Below the pieces are notes generated by a model. The model was given only the letters and a program-made list of their open reading frames with translations. It made no database searches and was not told the DNA's origin. A stretch of DNA of 64,000 nucleotides, from the NCBI RefSeq assembly GCF_016342275.1, contig NZ_JAEIOT010000007.1, positions 496,001-560,000 on the forward strand, read 5' to 3'. This DNA comes from Corynebacterium marambiense (GTDB taxonomy: Bacteria; Actinomycetota; Actinomycetes; Mycobacteriales; Mycobacteriaceae). Both the position numbers and the translations under genes were made by a program. How positions within the stretch are numbered: the stretch's first letter is position 1; every line of letters begins with the position of its first letter. Shown in pieces: positions 28,277 to 38,088 of the stretch.

Positions 28277-29653
28277 ATGAGCCCCTATTTTTCCACCCGA
28301 CAGACGCCGCTCACGACAATGGCCGACGGGACGATCAAGCAGGTCAACCCGTTCACCGGCACGGAGGTGTGGACGGTCCCCGGACGCGGAAACCGGCCCC
28401 TGTCAGTTCCCGCGACCACCACGACCCCCCTCGTGGAGATCGACACCGACCGCCACTGCGCGTTCTGCCCCGGCAACCTGCTGCTGACTCCCCCAGAGAA
28501 GGCACGCATGGTACGTACCGGGGGTATGCACACGGGGCACAATTCCGGCAACGACGGGTGGGAGATCATCACCGGTCTGCTCCCCCACCAGCTGCACGAC
28601 ACCACCGCCGAGTTCCGCCGCGTGCCCAACCTCTTCGAGATCGTCTCCTACGACTATTGGCGGGCGAACTACGGATTCATCATGGATTCCGCGACGTCCG
28701 CACGCATGGCCGCTTACATCGCGGACGCCGAGGGCCGGGAACACGTGCGCCGGACCGTCGAGACCAGGCTCCGCGCATCAGGTGTCCTCGCCGCGGACGA
28801 GGTCGCCGATCTCACGGAATCCGACCTCCTCGAACGGGCCGGCGGTTTCTTCGCAGGAGGACACGACGTCATCATCGCCCGTAACCACTTCGCACCCGGA
28901 GCCACCGACTCCGGCCAGCTCGCGTCCTCCGGAACGCTCAGCCCCGAGGAACACGCCGCGCTGATCCGCTTCACCATCGCATCCACCGCAGATCTCTACG
29001 CCCGGAACCGTTACACGCCGTACGTGGCGGTATTCCAGAACTGGCTCAAACCCGCGGGAGCCTCGTTCGACCACCTGCACAAGCAGCTCGTCGCCATCGA
29101 CGAGCGCGGGGTCCAGGCGGACACGGAGATCGCGCAGCTGCGTGCCAACCCGAACATGTACAACGAGTTGGCGGTGGACTACGCCGCCTACCATAACCTG
29201 ACCATCGCCGAGAACGACCACGCGATCTGCTTCGCGGGAATCGGACACCGGTACCCGACGCTGGAGATCTACTCGAAGTCCGCCACACCGGAGCCCTGGC
29301 TGCAGTCCGACGAGGAGGTCCGGGCGATGAGCGACCTCATCCACGCCTGTCACGCCGCCGCCGGCCCCGGCGTCCCGTGCAACGAGGAGTGGCACCACAA
29401 GCCCATAGACCTGGATATGCCGATGCCGTGGCGCGTCGTTATCAAGTGGCGGGTGTCTACCCTCGCGGGATTCGAGGGCGGCACGAAAATCTACCTCAAC
29501 ACTATTTCTCCCCAGTCGATCAGGGACCGGATGGTGGCGGCGATGTATCGCCTGCGCGATGACGGCGCCATCGCTCCGGGCCTCAGGATCGCCACCGAGT
29601 GCCGGCTGGAACGCAACAGTCTCCGGTACAACCCCTTCCTCAGCAGGCACTGA
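28277..29653 (+). CDS. DUF4921 family protein, GalT/HIT-superfamily nucleotidyltransferase-like
   Basis: The protein has 458 residues. It has a Cys-containing FCPGN motif near residue 58, reminiscent of the zinc site of galactose-1-phosphate uridylyltransferase, and a HIT-like ASFDHLHKQL at about residue 268, where GalT has its nucleotide-binding HPH motif. The arrangement suggests a nucleotidyl- or phospho-sugar transferase fold, but the usual HPH is FDHLHKQ here. I recall such proteins as DUF4921 in corynebacteria; the substrate is unknown. Two hairpins follow the stop. Confidence 0.7.
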   Translation: MSPYFSTRQTPLTTMADGTIKQVNPFTGTEVWTVPGRGNRPLSVPATTTTPLVEIDTDRHCAFCPGNLLLTPPEKARMVRTGGMHTGHNSGNDGWEIITGLLPHQLHDTTAEFRRVPNLFEIVSYDYWRANYGFIMDSATSARMAAYIADAEGREHVRRTVETRLRASGVLAADEVADLTESDLLERAGGFFAGGHDVIIARNHFAPGATDSGQLASSGTLSPEEHAALIRFTIASTADLYARNRYTPYVAVFQNWLKPAGASFDHLHKQLVAIDERGVQADTEIAQLRANPNMYNELAVDYAAYHNLTIAENDHAICFAGIGHRYPTLEIYSKSATPEPWLQSDEEVRAMSDLIHACHAAAGPGVPCNEEWHHKPIDLDMPMPWRVVIKWRVSTLAGFEGGTKIYLNTISPQSIRDRMVAAMYRLRDDGAIAPGLRIATECRLERNSLRYNPFLSRH

Positions 29654-29721
29654 ACGAGCCCCACCCACCAGCCGGTAGGCAGCGGATATCATTCGCGAGC
29701 TGCATCCCGGTGTCGCCGGAA

Positions 29722-29756
29722 GTCCGGTACGGACGGTAAAACATACCGCTCCGGAC
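29722..29756 (+). terminator. hairpin after the DUF4921 gene
   Basis: Nested inverted repeats, an outer GTCCGG/CCGGAC and an inner CGGTA/TACCG, lie about 70 bases past the stop. Confidence 0.5.
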
Positions 29757-29783
29757 CCGTTCTTCCGGTATATCTGGACTACT

Positions 29784-29814
29784 GGGTACCGTCACGATAT
29801 TCGGCACGGTACCC
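29784..29814. repeat. inverted repeat GGGTACCGT-N13-ACGGTACCC
   Basis: This is a nine-base perfect inverted repeat in the 275-base gap between the DUF4921 gene and the amidohydrolase gene. It may be a second terminator or an operator for the amidohydrolase; the sequence alone does not decide. Confidence 0.5.
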
Positions 29815-29928
29815 CCCTAGTGACCATTTCCGGTATCCGGCCCAACCCGGGATGACCGTTCCCTGTTCCCACGGGAATCGTCACCTGTTCCCGGAACCAA
29901 CGAAAACTTCGATAGGAGTACTCCACAC

Positions 29929-31227
29929 ATGGCGGAGAATACGGAGACAGATTTCCCTACCACCACCGCAGCGCCGGCCTCGGTCGCGGCGCTCCTCGCG
30001 GCCCACGGTAGTGACCTGTCCTGGCAGCGTGACTTCTACCGAGAGATGCACGCCCATCCCGAGCTCTCCGGACACGAGAAGGAGACCGCCGAACGCATCG
30101 CCACCCAACTGACTCGCTTCGACGCGGAAGTGACCACCCACATCGGCGGCTACGGTATCGTCGCCGTCTTCACGAACGGCGAGGGGCCCTGTGTGCTCAT
30201 GCGCGCGGACTTCGACGGGCTCCCCGTCAAGGAGGAGACCGGTGTCGAGTTCGCCTCGACCGACATCCACACGCAGGACAACGGCTACGTCAGCCCGGTG
30301 ATGCACGCATGCGGACACGACATGCATACCACGGCTCTGCTGGGTACCTGTCAGGTCCTCGACGAGCACCGCGACGCGTGGCGCGGTACCTTCATCGCCT
30401 TGTTCCAGCCCGCGGAGGAGAACTCCAACGGTGCGATCGCCATGGTCAACGACGGGCTCATGGAGATCATCCCCCGCCCCCAGGTGTGCCTGGGACAGCA
30501 CATCGTCCCGGGTCCCGCAGGCACAGTCATGTCGATGCCCGGTGCAGCTCTGGCCGCCTGCGACACGATCACGGTGACGATCCACGGCCGCAGTGCACAC
30601 GGTTCCATGCCGCACAACTCAATCGACCCGACGTTCATCGCGGCGATGGTCGTGGTGCGACTCCAGGGCATCGTCGGCCGGGAGGTCTCCCCGGAAGATT
30701 TCGCGGTGATCACCGTGGGCACGTTGAGTTCCGGACACTCGAACAACACGATTCCGGAAACTGCGACGCTGGTGCTCAACTGCCGGTTCTACGACAACGA
30801 CGTGAAGCACCGGGTGCACCGGGCCATCGAGCGGGTGGTGCGCGCCGAGTGTATGGCGAGCGGATGCGAGCGGGAACCTGAGTTCGCCTACTCGGCGCAC
30901 GGAGACCTCACCGATAACGATCCGGCGGTGTTCCGGCGTGTCCGGGCGACCTTCGACGCGGTGTTCGGTGCAGATTCCGTCGACGCCCGACGGTGGACGG
31001 CTTCCGAAGACTTCTGCGATATCCCGAACGCGTTCAAGGTCCCCTACCTGTTCTGGACGGTCGGTGCGACCCCCCGTGAACAGTGGGCCGCTGCGGCCGC
31101 CGCGGGCCGGATCAACCAGGACATCCCGACGAACCACTCCGGCACGTTCCTGCCCGACTACGCCCCCACGGTCGACGCCTCAACCCGGGCCGCCGCGGCG
31201 GCAGTACTGAGTTATCTCGGACGCTGA
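29929..31227 (+). CDS. M20-family amidohydrolase (N-acyl-amino-acid type)
   Basis: The protein has 432 residues. It contains MHACGHDMHTT and the M20D metal ligands (HAHPELSG near the start, PAEENSNG in the middle), plus the dimerisation domain with GRSAHGSMPHNSIDP. Enzymes of this group hydrolyse N-acyl amino acids, hippurate or related amides. The corynebacterial odour-releasing aminoacylase AgaA belongs to the same family, but identity of substrate is not shown here. AGGAG lies ten bases before the ATG. Followed by a strong bidirectional terminator. Confidence 0.85.
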   Translation: MAENTETDFPTTTAAPASVAALLAAHGSDLSWQRDFYREMHAHPELSGHEKETAERIATQLTRFDAEVTTHIGGYGIVAVFTNGEGPCVLMRADFDGLPVKEETGVEFASTDIHTQDNGYVSPVMHACGHDMHTTALLGTCQVLDEHRDAWRGTFIALFQPAEENSNGAIAMVNDGLMEIIPRPQVCLGQHIVPGPAGTVMSMPGAALAACDTITVTIHGRSAHGSMPHNSIDPTFIAAMVVVRLQGIVGREVSPEDFAVITVGTLSSGHSNNTIPETATLVLNCRFYDNDVKHRVHRAIERVVRAECMASGCEREPEFAYSAHGDLTDNDPAVFRRVRATFDAVFGADSVDARRWTASEDFCDIPNAFKVPYLFWTVGATPREQWAAAAAAGRINQDIPTNHSGTFLPDYAPTVDASTRAAAAAVLSYLGR

Positions 31228-31249
31228 CCGATAGCGGGCACAACACAGA

Positions 31250-31302
31250 ACGGCGCCCCACGACCTTCTCCGGTTCATCCGGACAGGGCCGTGGGGCGCC
31301 GT
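31250..31302. terminator. bidirectional terminator between amidohydrolase and glgP
   Basis: A 13-bp stem (31250-31262 with 31290-31302), with an inner TCCGG-TTCAT-CCGGA hairpin, lies between convergent genes. Confidence 0.75.
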
Positions 31303-31347
31303 CGCCTGTACCGCGCGTATGCACTCACCTGCGGCACGGCGGGTCGA

Positions 31348-33924
31348 TCAAGCGTGGTAGGTGATCCGACCAAGTTCCGCGGGGCTGACGAGCAGCGGGT
31401 GGGAAGGGATCACACGGGCAGTGAAGCCGACGTCCCCGGGCCGATCGCTGGGCAGCGTGACGGTGTACCCGCCATCCGCGGGCGCCATGTCGAACACCTC
31501 GGTGGGCTCGAGTGTATCGACCGGCGTGCGGTGCCCCTTCACCAGCTGCACGGTCACGTCCTCCGGCGTCAGGCCACCGAGATCGGCGGAGACGGTGAAC
31601 GTCATCGGGTCACCGGCCAGGACCTTACCCTCCGACTGCGCGGGAACACCGTTGACCCTGAGATCGCGCAGCTGGACGGAGTTCCAGTTCCCACGGACTC
31701 GCTCCATCCAGTCGACGAACGCCGCAGCGTCGCCGTCGTTCGCCATGATGAGGCGGGCGGAAGCGTCGGCCGGACGGTAGTACCCCTCCGTGTAGTCCCT
31801 GACCATGCGGAAGGAGGTGACCATCGGGGACAGGGTGGTCAGCGAGCGGCGGACCATCTCAAGCCAGCGACGCGGGATGCCCTCGTCGTCACGGTCGTAG
31901 AACAGCGGGGCGATCTCGTACTCGAGCAGGTCGTAGAGGGCCTGGGCCTCGAGGTTGTCCCGGTAGTCGAAGTCCTGGGTGTGCACCGTCGGGATCGTCC
32001 AGCCGTAGCCCTCCTGCGGCATCTCGTCCCACCAGCCGTCGGACACCGACAGGGTGAGGCAACCATTCATGACGGCCTTCATTCCGGAGGTACCGGAGGC
32101 CTCCTGCGGGCGGACCGGGTTGTTCAGCCAGATGTCCGCACCGGAGATCAGGTAGCCTGCGAGTCCGATGTCGTAGTCGGGCAGGAAGATGAACTTGTCC
32201 CGCAGCCCCGCGTCATCAGCGAACTGGATGACCTGCTGCATGAGCTGCTTGCCGCCCTCGTCGTGTGGGTGTGCCTTGCCTGCGATGACGAACTGGACGG
32301 GACGCTCCGGGTTCGTCAGGATCCGCCGCAGCCGTTCCGGGTTGCGGAGCATCAAGGTGAGCCGCTTGTAGGTGGACACGCGACGCGCGAAACCGACGGT
32401 GAGAACCTCGGGGTCGAGGACATTGCGGGTCCAGTACAGCTGGGCTTCCTGCTGCCCACGGATCAGGCAGGAGGAGTGGACGGCTTCCCGGGCGACGGCG
32501 ACGAGATCGTGACGCAGGCCGTTGCGCGCGGACCACAGCTCTTCGTCACTCACCGCGTCCGGGTGTTCCCAGACGTCGGTGGAGGTGAGATCGGCCTCGC
32601 CGGATATCTTCGCGATGATCTCCGCCATCTCGGGCTTGACCCAGGTCGGGAGGTGGACGCCGTTGGTCACGGAACCGATCGGCACCTCGTCGCCGTGCCA
32701 GCCCGGATAGAGGGAGGCGAACATCCCGCGGGAGACCTCACCGTGCAGCTTCGCCACGCCGTTCGCGTGCTGCGACAGCCGCAAGCCGAGGTGCGCCATG
32801 TTGAACAATCCTGGGGTCGCTTCCGCACCGAGCTCCAGCGCTCGATCTATCGGGACACCCGGGCACAGGTGCCGGGAGGGATCCTGTCCGTCACCGAGGT
32901 AGCGGCGCACGAGATCGATGGAGAATCGGTCGATACCAGCCGGAACCGGAGTGTGGGTGGTGAAGATGTTAGCCGCCCGGACCTGAGCGAGAGCGGCGTC
33001 GAAGGACTGACCCTCCTCCATGCGTTCCCGGATCCGCTCGAGGCCCAGGAATCCGGCGTGGCCCTCGTTGAGGTGCGCGACGCGGGGGCGTTCGAGCCCA
33101 CGGGCATCGCAGAAGACGTTGACGGCGCGGATTCCGCCGACACCGAGTACGAGTTCCTGCTTGATCCGATGCTCGCTGTCGCCGCCGTAGAGGCGGTCGG
33201 TGACTTCCTGCATTCCGGGCGGGTTGTCGTCGATGTTCGTGTCCAACAGCAGTAGCGGGATCCGCCCCACATGGGCGATCCACAGAGCGATGACGATGTC
33301 GCGACCATCGGGGTAGGCGACGGTCACCTTGATCTGTTCACCGTCGGCGTCCGTGACCCGCTCGATGGGCAGGTCCTCGGGGTTGTGGTACTCGTAGCGC
33401 TCCTGCTGCCAGCCGTCGGCGGACAATGACTGAGTGAAGTAGCCGAAGGAGTACAGCAGGCCGACGCCGATCAGAGGCACGCCGAGGTCGGAGGCAGACT
33501 TCATGTGGTCTCCCGCGAGAACACCGAGACCGCCCGAATAGATGGGCAGTGAGGGGTGGATGCCGAACTCCATAGAGAAGTAGGCCGCCACGGGGTCAGT
33601 GGACGTCGAGGATGCTTCGGCGGAGTGGGTCTTCTGGTACCAGAAGTCACCGCCCAGGTAGTTGTCGAGGTCCTCGACCTCGGCCTTCATCTGTTCGATG
33701 AAGGCCTTGTCGGCGGCGAGTTCCTGCAACCGGGAGTGGCTCACACGGTGCAGCATCATCTTGGGGTTCTCCCCCAGTTCCTCCCAGAGGAGGGGATCGA
33801 TGGACTCGAAGAGCTCGCGCGTGGAATCGCGCCAGGACCAGCGCAGATTCAGTGCGAGACGACGCAGGGGCAGCAGCGCCGTCGGGGTGTTGTGGGATAT
33901 ATGGACGTTTCCTGATGAAATCAC
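31348..33924 (-). CDS. glgP: alpha-glucan (glycogen/maltodextrin) phosphorylase
   Basis: The protein has 858 residues from GTG at 33924 with AAGG eight bases upstream. It matches the shorter actinobacterial phosphorylase type: N-terminal domain LRWSWRDSTRELFESIDP, HLNEGHAGF, RRVSTYKRLTLM, and the pyridoxal-phosphate lysine in EASGTSGMKAVMNG. It releases glucose-1-phosphate from glycogen or malto-oligosaccharides. It works with the glgX and treY genes further right in the window. Confidence 0.95.
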   Translation of the reverse strand: MISSGNVHISHNTPTALLPLRRLALNLRWSWRDSTRELFESIDPLLWEELGENPKMMLHRVSHSRLQELAADKAFIEQMKAEVEDLDNYLGGDFWYQKTHSAEASSTSTDPVAAYFSMEFGIHPSLPIYSGGLGVLAGDHMKSASDLGVPLIGVGLLYSFGYFTQSLSADGWQQERYEYHNPEDLPIERVTDADGEQIKVTVAYPDGRDIVIALWIAHVGRIPLLLLDTNIDDNPPGMQEVTDRLYGGDSEHRIKQELVLGVGGIRAVNVFCDARGLERPRVAHLNEGHAGFLGLERIRERMEEGQSFDAALAQVRAANIFTTHTPVPAGIDRFSIDLVRRYLGDGQDPSRHLCPGVPIDRALELGAEATPGLFNMAHLGLRLSQHANGVAKLHGEVSRGMFASLYPGWHGDEVPIGSVTNGVHLPTWVKPEMAEIIAKISGEADLTSTDVWEHPDAVSDEELWSARNGLRHDLVAVAREAVHSSCLIRGQQEAQLYWTRNVLDPEVLTVGFARRVSTYKRLTLMLRNPERLRRILTNPERPVQFVIAGKAHPHDEGGKQLMQQVIQFADDAGLRDKFIFLPDYDIGLAGYLISGADIWLNNPVRPQEASGTSGMKAVMNGCLTLSVSDGWWDEMPQEGYGWTIPTVHTQDFDYRDNLEAQALYDLLEYEIAPLFYDRDDEGIPRRWLEMVRRSLTTLSPMVTSFRMVRDYTEGYYRPADASARLIMANDGDAAAFVDWMERVRGNWNSVQLRDLRVNGVPAQSEGKVLAGDPMTFTVSADLGGLTPEDVTVQLVKGHRTPVDTLEPTEVFDMAPADGGYTVTLPSDRPGDVGFTARVIPSHPLLVSPAELGRITYHA

Positions 33925-34014
33925 TTGGTCAACCTTACGTTAGCGTTCGCGTTTCCATGCACGACCGGGGGGCGAGGGTGTACCCGGTGTGCTTTTTCCA
34001 CCCCTTGTGACAAC

Positions 34015-34049
34015 GAGAACCCGGCTCGCGGTCCGCGGGCCGGGTTCTC
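34015..34049 (-). terminator. hairpin terminator after pyk
   Basis: GAGAACCCGGC at 34015-34025 pairs with GCCGGGTTCTC at 34039-34049, about 30 bases past the pyk stop. Confidence 0.75.
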
Positions 34050-34078
34050 GTAGTTGAGCAGAGATGGCTTTCGATCGG

Positions 34079-35503
34079 TCAGGATTTGGTGACGGCGTTC
34101 TCGCCGAGCAGGTGAACCTGGATCATGTTGGTGTTGCCGCGGATTCCGGGCGGGGTTCCCGCGACAACGACCATCACGTCGTCACGCTTGTACTCGGGCA
34201 TCGCCAGGAGAGCCTTGTCAACCTCCCGCATCATGCCGTCGGTGTCCTCGACCTGCGGGCAGAGGAATGTCTCAGCGCCCCAGGTAAGTGCCAGCTGCGA
34301 GCGGACAGCCGGGTCCGGGGTGAACACCAGCAGCGGCAGCTGCGAATGGAGCCGGGCGACCCGTTTGGCGGTGTCACCGGAGGATGTGAACGCCACGAGG
34401 GCCTTTGCGTTGAGGCGTTCGGCGATGTCGCGGGCGGAGTAGCTGATCACGCCGCGTTTGGTGCGCGGAATGTGGCTGAGCGGCGGGACGCTGCCCGCAG
34501 ATTCCGCAGTCCGCACGATCCGGGCCATGGTGCGCACGGTGTTCTGCGGATCGCGGCCGACGGAGGTCTCACCGGAGAGCATGACGGCGTCCGCACCGTC
34601 GAGGACGGCGTTGGCGACGTCGGAGGCTTCTGCGCGGGTTGGACGAGAGTTCTCGATCATGGAATCGAGCATCTGGGTGGCCACGATGACGGGCTTGGCG
34701 TTCTCGCGGGCGATCTGGATGGCACGCTTCTGCATAAGCGGCACCTCCTCCAGCGGTACCTCGACGCCGAGGTCACCGCGGGCGACCATGATCGCGTCGA
34801 AGGCGAGAATGATGGATTCAAGGGCGTCGATCGCCTCGGGCTTCTCGAGCTTCGCGATGACGGGTACGCGGCGTCCGATCTCGTCCATCACCTCGTGCAC
34901 GAGCTCGATGTCGGCCGGGGAACGCACGAAGGAAAGCGCGATGAAGTCGACACCGAGTTTCAGCGCGAACTTGAGGTCCGCGATGTCCTTCTCGGAGAGC
35001 GCCGGGACGGAGATGTCCATGCCGGGCAGCGAGACACCCTTGTTGTTGGACACCTCACCGCCCTCGATGACCTCGCAGACGACGTCGTTGCCGTCGACCT
35101 CGACGCAGACGAGTCCGACCTTGCCGTCATCCACCAGGAGCCGGTCACCCGGCTGGGCATCATTGGCAAGGTTCTTGTAGGTGGTGGATACGCGGTCGTG
35201 TGTGCCGACCACATCGTCGACCGTGATGCGCACGGTTTCGCCGGTTGCCCACATCTGCGGGCCGTCAGCGAAGCGGCCGAGACGGATCTTCGGCCCCTGT
35301 AGGTCAGCGAGGATACCGATGGCGCGCCCGGAGGCGTCGGTCGCTTCGCGAACCCACTTGTAGTTCTGTTCATGGTCTGGGTAATCGCCGTGCGAGAAGT
35401 TGAGGCGGGCGACATTCATGCCAGCTTCAACCAGGGATTCGATCCCTTCTTTGCTCGCGACAGCAGGTCCGAGGGTGCATACAATCTTGGTTCTTCTATC
35501 CAC
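34079..35503 (-). CDS. pyk: pyruvate kinase
   Basis: The protein has 474 residues beginning MDRRTKIVCTLGPA from a GTG. It contains the family signature around PVIAKLEKPEAID and the MVARGDLGVEVP magnesium site, plus a C-terminal regulatory domain. It converts phosphoenolpyruvate and ADP to pyruvate and ATP. A TACAGT element seven bases before the GTG and no ribosome site indicate a leaderless mRNA. The 230 bases between this gene and lgt hold that promoter and nothing else I can name. Confidence 0.97.
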   Translation of the reverse strand: MDRRTKIVCTLGPAVASKEGIESLVEAGMNVARLNFSHGDYPDHEQNYKWVREATDASGRAIGILADLQGPKIRLGRFADGPQMWATGETVRITVDDVVGTHDRVSTTYKNLANDAQPGDRLLVDDGKVGLVCVEVDGNDVVCEVIEGGEVSNNKGVSLPGMDISVPALSEKDIADLKFALKLGVDFIALSFVRSPADIELVHEVMDEIGRRVPVIAKLEKPEAIDALESIILAFDAIMVARGDLGVEVPLEEVPLMQKRAIQIARENAKPVIVATQMLDSMIENSRPTRAEASDVANAVLDGADAVMLSGETSVGRDPQNTVRTMARIVRTAESAGSVPPLSHIPRTKRGVISYSARDIAERLNAKALVAFTSSGDTAKRVARLHSQLPLLVFTPDPAVRSQLALTWGAETFLCPQVEDTDGMMREVDKALLAMPEYKRDDVMVVVAGTPPGIRGNTNMIQVHLLGENAVTKS

Positions 35504-35516
35504 GTCCCCGACTGTA
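35501..35516 (-). promoter_or_regulatory. leaderless-type promoter of pyk
   Basis: On the minus strand TACAGT (35516-35511) is followed by seven bases and the GTG start codon (35503-35501), with no Shine-Dalgarno sequence. Confidence 0.6.
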
Positions 35517-35734
35517 GTCCCCCGTGTCCGAAAACGTCGCCGGTGGAAGCCTGTTGGTCACCTCCTTCGCACGTCACCGACTGTCTGTGAGGCCCAACAC
35601 AGCACCCTGTGGACCCGCCCGATACTCTCCCAACCAGGCACAAACAGACACGTTCGGGCGCAAACAGTCGGCAATGGCGGGCTGTCACCCGATGCCCGCG
35701 ATACTGCTCACACCGCGTCGCCAGGGCGAAAAAT

Positions 35735-36739
35735 TCATCGTGTCGTTGCTGGTCCGTCACCCTCCGGCATGAATCCCGACACACGGGAGCCGCCGCTCCG
35801 GTCGTCGGTGCCCGTGCCGCCGATGCCGGTCACCGAGTCGACCCGGCCAGCGTCGGTCTCCGCCACACGGGATCCGTCTCCTCTTGGATCAACAATCTCC
35901 GGATCCTCGCGTCTGCCCCGCAGCAACAGCAGGAACAGGACTCCACCGATAAAGAGCAAGGTCGACGTCACGGTGTTCACCCGGAACCCGAGAATGTGGT
36001 TGGCCGGATCCGACCGCATGAGCTCAACCCAGAACCGACCCGCTGCATACGCGGCGACGTAGAGCGCGAACACCCGCCCGTGTCCCATCCGGAAGCGTCG
36101 GTCCGCCCAGAGCAACAGTACGACCACCCCGAGGTTCCACAGCAGCTCGTACAGGAACGTCGGATGCACCACAGTGAGTACCTCCCCCGTGGAACGCCCG
36201 GTGAGGGGGGCAACGGCACCGGTTTCGTCGACCCGGCGGTAGATCTCAAGTCCCCACGGAACATCGGTCGGGCGCCCGTAGAGCTCCTGGTTGAACCAGT
36301 TTCCGAGCCTACCGACAGCCTGGGCGAGAATGATGCCCGGGGCCGCGGCATCTGCCAGCGGGGCGAAGGGCAGACCCTTGCGCCGCATCATGATCCAGAC
36401 GCCAAGCGCACCGAGCGTGACCGCCCCCATGATCCCGAGGCCGCCATTGGTGACCATGAACACCTCGAGCGGGTCGCAGTCGGAGCAAAAGTAGGAGTCG
36501 TAGTCGGTGATGACGTGGTAGAGCCTGCCTCCGATGATCCCGAGGATGACGGAGACGACCGCGGCGTCCATGACGATCTCGGGGTTGCCACCCCTCGCCG
36601 CGTAGCGAGCACGCGTGACGAAGATGGCGGCGACGATGCCTGCGACGATGCACAGTGCGTAGGCCCTGATCGGGAGGAATCCGAGGTACCAGACACCCTG
36701 TGGCGGTGAGGGGATAGTGGCGAGAAGTGTGGTGGACAT
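35735..36739 (-). CDS. lgt: prolipoprotein diacylglyceryl transferase
   Basis: The protein has 334 residues from ATG at 36739. Lgt signature sequences include [16 protein letters not shown] and [13 protein letters not shown], with seven membrane segments. It transfers diacylglycerol to the lipobox cysteine of lipoproteins; several such precursors are encoded in this window. The C-terminal 60 residues are a polar, Gly/Asp-rich tail, longer than in E. coli but common in actinobacteria. Confidence 0.96.
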   Translation of the reverse strand: MSTTLLATIPSPPQGVWYLGFLPIRAYALCIVAGIVAAIFVTRARYAARGGNPEIVMDAAVVSVILGIIGGRLYHVITDYDSYFCSDCDPLEVFMVTNGGLGIMGAVTLGALGVWIMMRRKGLPFAPLADAAAPGIILAQAVGRLGNWFNQELYGRPTDVPWGLEIYRRVDETGAVAPLTGRSTGEVLTVVHPTFLYELLWNLGVVVLLLWADRRFRMGHGRVFALYVAAYAAGRFWVELMRSDPANHILGFRVNTVTSTLLFIGGVLFLLLLRGRREDPEIVDPRGDGSRVAETDAGRVDSVTGIGGTGTDDRSGGSRVSGFMPEGDGPATTR

Positions 36740-36857
36740 GAGATGAGAACCTGTCTGCCGGTGCGGTGACTGTGGCGACGGGTCACTACCGGGTGGACCG
36801 GTTCCCGTCGAACTGACCAGCCCAGTGTGCCCTACTGGGACCCGACCGCCCAAGAAG

Positions 36858-36889
36858 AACGGGGCACACCCCTGTGGGTGCGCCCCGTT
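36858..36889 (-). terminator. hairpin after the lipoprotein gene
   Basis: AACGGGGC-CACCC pairs with GGGTG-GCCCCGTT across a four-base loop with one mismatch, just past the stop of the lipoprotein gene. Confidence 0.7.
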
Positions 36890-36929
36890 CACGGCCGATC
36901 ATCCGTCCGTCACTAGCCTGGTTACCGGG

Positions 36930-38039
36930 CTACTGCTCCGGCGTTTCCTGTCCGGGGAATCCCGGATCCGGAATCTCCGGAGCCTGACCCTCCGAGGCCT
37001 CCCCCGCGTTCTCGACGTCCGACATTCCCGGAGCCTGCTCCGGCGCCGCCGCATCCTGCCGGGCGATGAGTTCCTCGACGGTCGCATTGTTCGGCGGCGG
37101 CACCATCCGGACCGCGCGGGACGACGCGGTGCCAGACTCGAGTGCCGCACTGATCAGGGCGTAGAAGCTGTCCTCACTGGGGTTTTCAGCCATCTCCGCC
37201 GCGGCATCCGCCGCCGCGCGGTAGGTCTCGGCGAGCTTCGGGCGGTGCCAGACCAGCGGATCAAGGGCACGACGCTCCGCGTCCGTCACATCCTCCGGAA
37301 TCTTCCAATCATCGAAGCCGTCCGCGATTTCACCGATCGCTTCGGCGATCACGCGGTAGTCGTCGGCGCTGATGGCGGGGAGTTCCGTGCCCGGCAGCGG
37401 CGGGTTCTCCAGCGGGAGAATCTCGATGACACGGCCGAAATCCTCGTTGTCGCGGATGATCTCACCCTGGGCCAGATTCATGAAGTCGACGTAGGCGGTA
37501 ACGACTCGGTCCTCGGACACCTCCACCTTGGAATCGAAGGCGCCGCACACCGGAACGGCGTCGAACTGCTCCCGCTGCTCGCCTTCGAGCCCCTCGACGT
37601 AGTTGAAGAAGCTCTCAACCCCCTCGGAGCCACCTTCAATCGCCATCGGCGGAACCTCGGCATCGGTGGTCAGCCGCTCCTGGATGGTCGTGTCCGGGGT
37701 GGTTTCGACGGCGGCGTTGATGAGCTTCGTCGCGGTCTCGTACTGTTCGAGGGCGTCGCCCTCAGCGTCTCCCTCAACCGCACGCAGTTTGTCCTGAGCC
37801 GTGACCAAGTAGGCGTGTGTGCCCGCCAGCAGGGGTCCGTTGCCTGCATCGGTCTGTGCCGCCGCAAGGCTGTAGAACGCGTTGCACAGCGCACCGATGA
37901 CGGTGTCGTCCTTTTCGTCGTTCGTCGAGGAACAGCCGGTCAGAACCAGGGCCGCTGCGGAGAGGGCGGCAACGGAGGTTCGGAGCACCGTACCGCACCG
38001 ACGCGGGGGAGATTTGGGTTTTACAGGTGAGATGTCCAT
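36930..38039 (-). CDS. lipoprotein of unknown function
   Basis: The protein has 369 residues from ATG at 38039. A lipobox (LTGC) ends a signal peptide at about residues 32-35. The mature part is acidic and mostly helical in appearance with two cysteines (ALCNAFY and PVCGAFD), and ends in a Pro/Glu/Gly-rich tail. I do not recognise a family. No ribosome site is visible before the ATG. It sits between lgt and the TrpC-like gene on the same strand. Confidence 0.75.
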   Translation of the reverse strand: MDISPVKPKSPPRRCGTVLRTSVAALSAAALVLTGCSSTNDEKDDTVIGALCNAFYSLAAAQTDAGNGPLLAGTHAYLVTAQDKLRAVEGDAEGDALEQYETATKLINAAVETTPDTTIQERLTTDAEVPPMAIEGGSEGVESFFNYVEGLEGEQREQFDAVPVCGAFDSKVEVSEDRVVTAYVDFMNLAQGEIIRDNEDFGRVIEILPLENPPLPGTELPAISADDYRVIAEAIGEIADGFDDWKIPEDVTDAERRALDPLVWHRPKLAETYRAAADAAAEMAENPSEDSFYALISAALESGTASSRAVRMVPPPNNATVEELIARQDAAAPEQAPGMSDVENAGEASEGQAPEIPDPGFPGQETPEQ

Positions 38040-38088
38040 AGGGTCCAGTGTGACTGTCCCCGGGGCGGGCGGCAACTTCAGGTGTGTC

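Noticed and set aside
31291..33255. 650-codon plus-strand frame opposite glgP
   Set aside because: It is an antisense shadow of the phosphorylase gene, which has the pyridoxal-phosphate site and full family length.
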